NCBI GenBank assembly: GCA_007131465.1
Contig: SLQN01000440.1
Location: forward strand, 1 to 5,805
Reading direction: 5' to 3'
DNA length: 5,805 bases
Source: Paracoccaceae bacterium
GTDB lineage: Bacteria > Pseudomonadota > Alphaproteobacteria > Rhodobacterales > Rhodobacteraceae
Numbering within the stretch: the first letter of the stretch is position 1; each line of letters starts with the position of its first letter. Shown here one piece after another: positions 5,295 to 5,805 of this stretch. The notes under the pieces are model-generated. The model was not told where the DNA came from, did not search any database, and saw only the letters and a list, made by a program, of their open reading frames with translations. The translations under genes and the position numbers were made by a program.

Positions 5295-5805
5295 ATGACC
5301 CGAAATCTGACACTTTCATTCGCCGCGACCAGCGTGGCGGCCATGATTGCTGCCGCGCCCACATTGGCGCAGGCGGATGCGACCATCGCCTTCCTGATGC
5401 CTGATCAGGCGTCTACCCGCTATGAGGAACATGACCATCCCGGCTTTGTCGCCGCGATGTCCGAATTGTGCCCAGACTGCACCGTGATTTATCAGAATGC
5501 CAACGCGGATGCGACGCTTCAGCAGCAACAGTTCAATTCGGTGATCGCGCAAGGGGCAGAAGTGGTAGTTCTGAACCCCGTCGATTCCTCGGCAGGCGCT
5601 GCGATGGTGTCGATTGCCCAGTCGCAGGGGGTTCGCGTCATTGCCTATGACCGCCCCATTCCCGACAATGTTGCCGATTTCTATGTGTCCTTCGACAATG
5701 AGGGTATTGGTTTTGCCATCGCCCAGTCCCTCGTCGAGCATATGGAAGCTTCGGGCATCCCGGCCGGTTCTGGCGTGTTGCAGATCAACGGATCGCCTAC
5801 CGATG
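5295..5805 (+). CDS. Xylose-type sugar ABC transporter periplasmic binding protein, 3' end off window
   Basis: The ATG at 5295 follows AGGAGG (5283-5288), and 170 codons are open to the window edge. Residues 1-25 are a Sec signal peptide ending APTLA, cleaved before QADATIAFLMP. The mature part is the first lobe, and the start of the second, of a type I sugar-binding protein. Marks include TRYEEHDHPGF (41-51), YQNANADATLQQQQF (66-80), VVVLNPVDS (90-98), AYDRPI (117-122), DFYVSFDNE (128-136) and NGSPTD (165-170). The AYDR and SFDNE motifs place it with XylF-like proteins, which bind pentoses or related sugars; the YQNA...QQQQ...PVD form differs from E. coli XylF. CPDC (59-62) may form a disulfide in the periplasm. 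Such proteins are about 330-360 residues, so roughly half is missing. Permease and ATPase genes are expected beyond 5805. Divergent from the LacI regulator, which probably controls it. The exact sugar is unknown. Confidence 0.9.
   Translation, partial: MTRNLTLSFAATSVAAMIAAAPTLAQADATIAFLMPDQASTRYEEHDHPGFVAAMSELCPDCTVIYQNANADATLQQQQFNSVIAQGAEVVVLNPVDSSAGAAMVSIAQSQGVRVIAYDRPIPDNVADFYVSFDNEGIGFAIAQSLVEHMEASGIPAGSGVLQINGSPTD

Noticed and set aside
5201..5404. Leader peptide starting at the TTG at 5201, upstream of the sugar-binding protein
   Set aside because: The frame runs far into the binding-protein gene in another phase and has no ribosome site before its TTG. The GGGAGGAGGGG lies after the start, not before it.

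Overview
The window looks like accessory chromosome or plasmid DNA of an alphaproteobacterium, most likely of the Rhodobacterales. This is inferred from family content and style: a tripartite tricarboxylate transporter (TTT), a ComD-type thiamine-diphosphate decarboxylase subunit, a LacI regulator next to a xylose-type periplasmic binding protein, strong Shine-Dalgarno sites, and GC content that looks to be in the mid-50s percent. No rRNA, tRNA or CRISPR array was seen.

Layout. (1) Positions 1-430, minus strand: the 5' part of a gene for the alpha (pyrimidine-binding) subunit of a sulfopyruvate/phosphonopyruvate-type decarboxylase, cut by the window's left edge. (2) Positions 431-617: a divergent promoter region. 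It has a good sigma70 promoter facing left, a plausible one facing right, and two similar 13-bp palindromes of GntR type centred 26 bp apart, which touch both -35 boxes. (3) Positions 618-3610, plus strand: a complete TTT operon in the order tctC (periplasmic receptor), tctB (small membrane subunit, TTG start), tctA (large membrane subunit, ATGA overlap with tctB). (4) Positions 3611-4026: no intact gene, but a decayed fragment of an IS3-family element carrying about 20 codons of OrfA, plus unexplained sequence. (5) Positions 4027-5085 (or 5103), minus strand: a complete LacI-family regulator. (6) Positions 5086-5294: a second divergent promoter/leader region. (7) Positions 5295-5805, plus strand: the start of a xylose-type sugar ABC transporter binding protein, cut by the right edge.

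How it works together. Two uptake modules lie side by side, separated by a transposon scar. In the left one, a secondary carboxylate transporter is divergent from a decarboxylase subunit and probably shares its control region, so the imported compound may be a 2-oxo acid or its precursor. A C3 sulfonate such as 3-sulfolactate is one specific but unproven candidate. The regulator that would bind the left palindromes is not in the window. In the right module, the LacI protein probably controls the adjacent sugar ABC transporter. The families are known. The most interesting points are the two-site operator and the unproven substrate of the decarboxylase/TTT pair.
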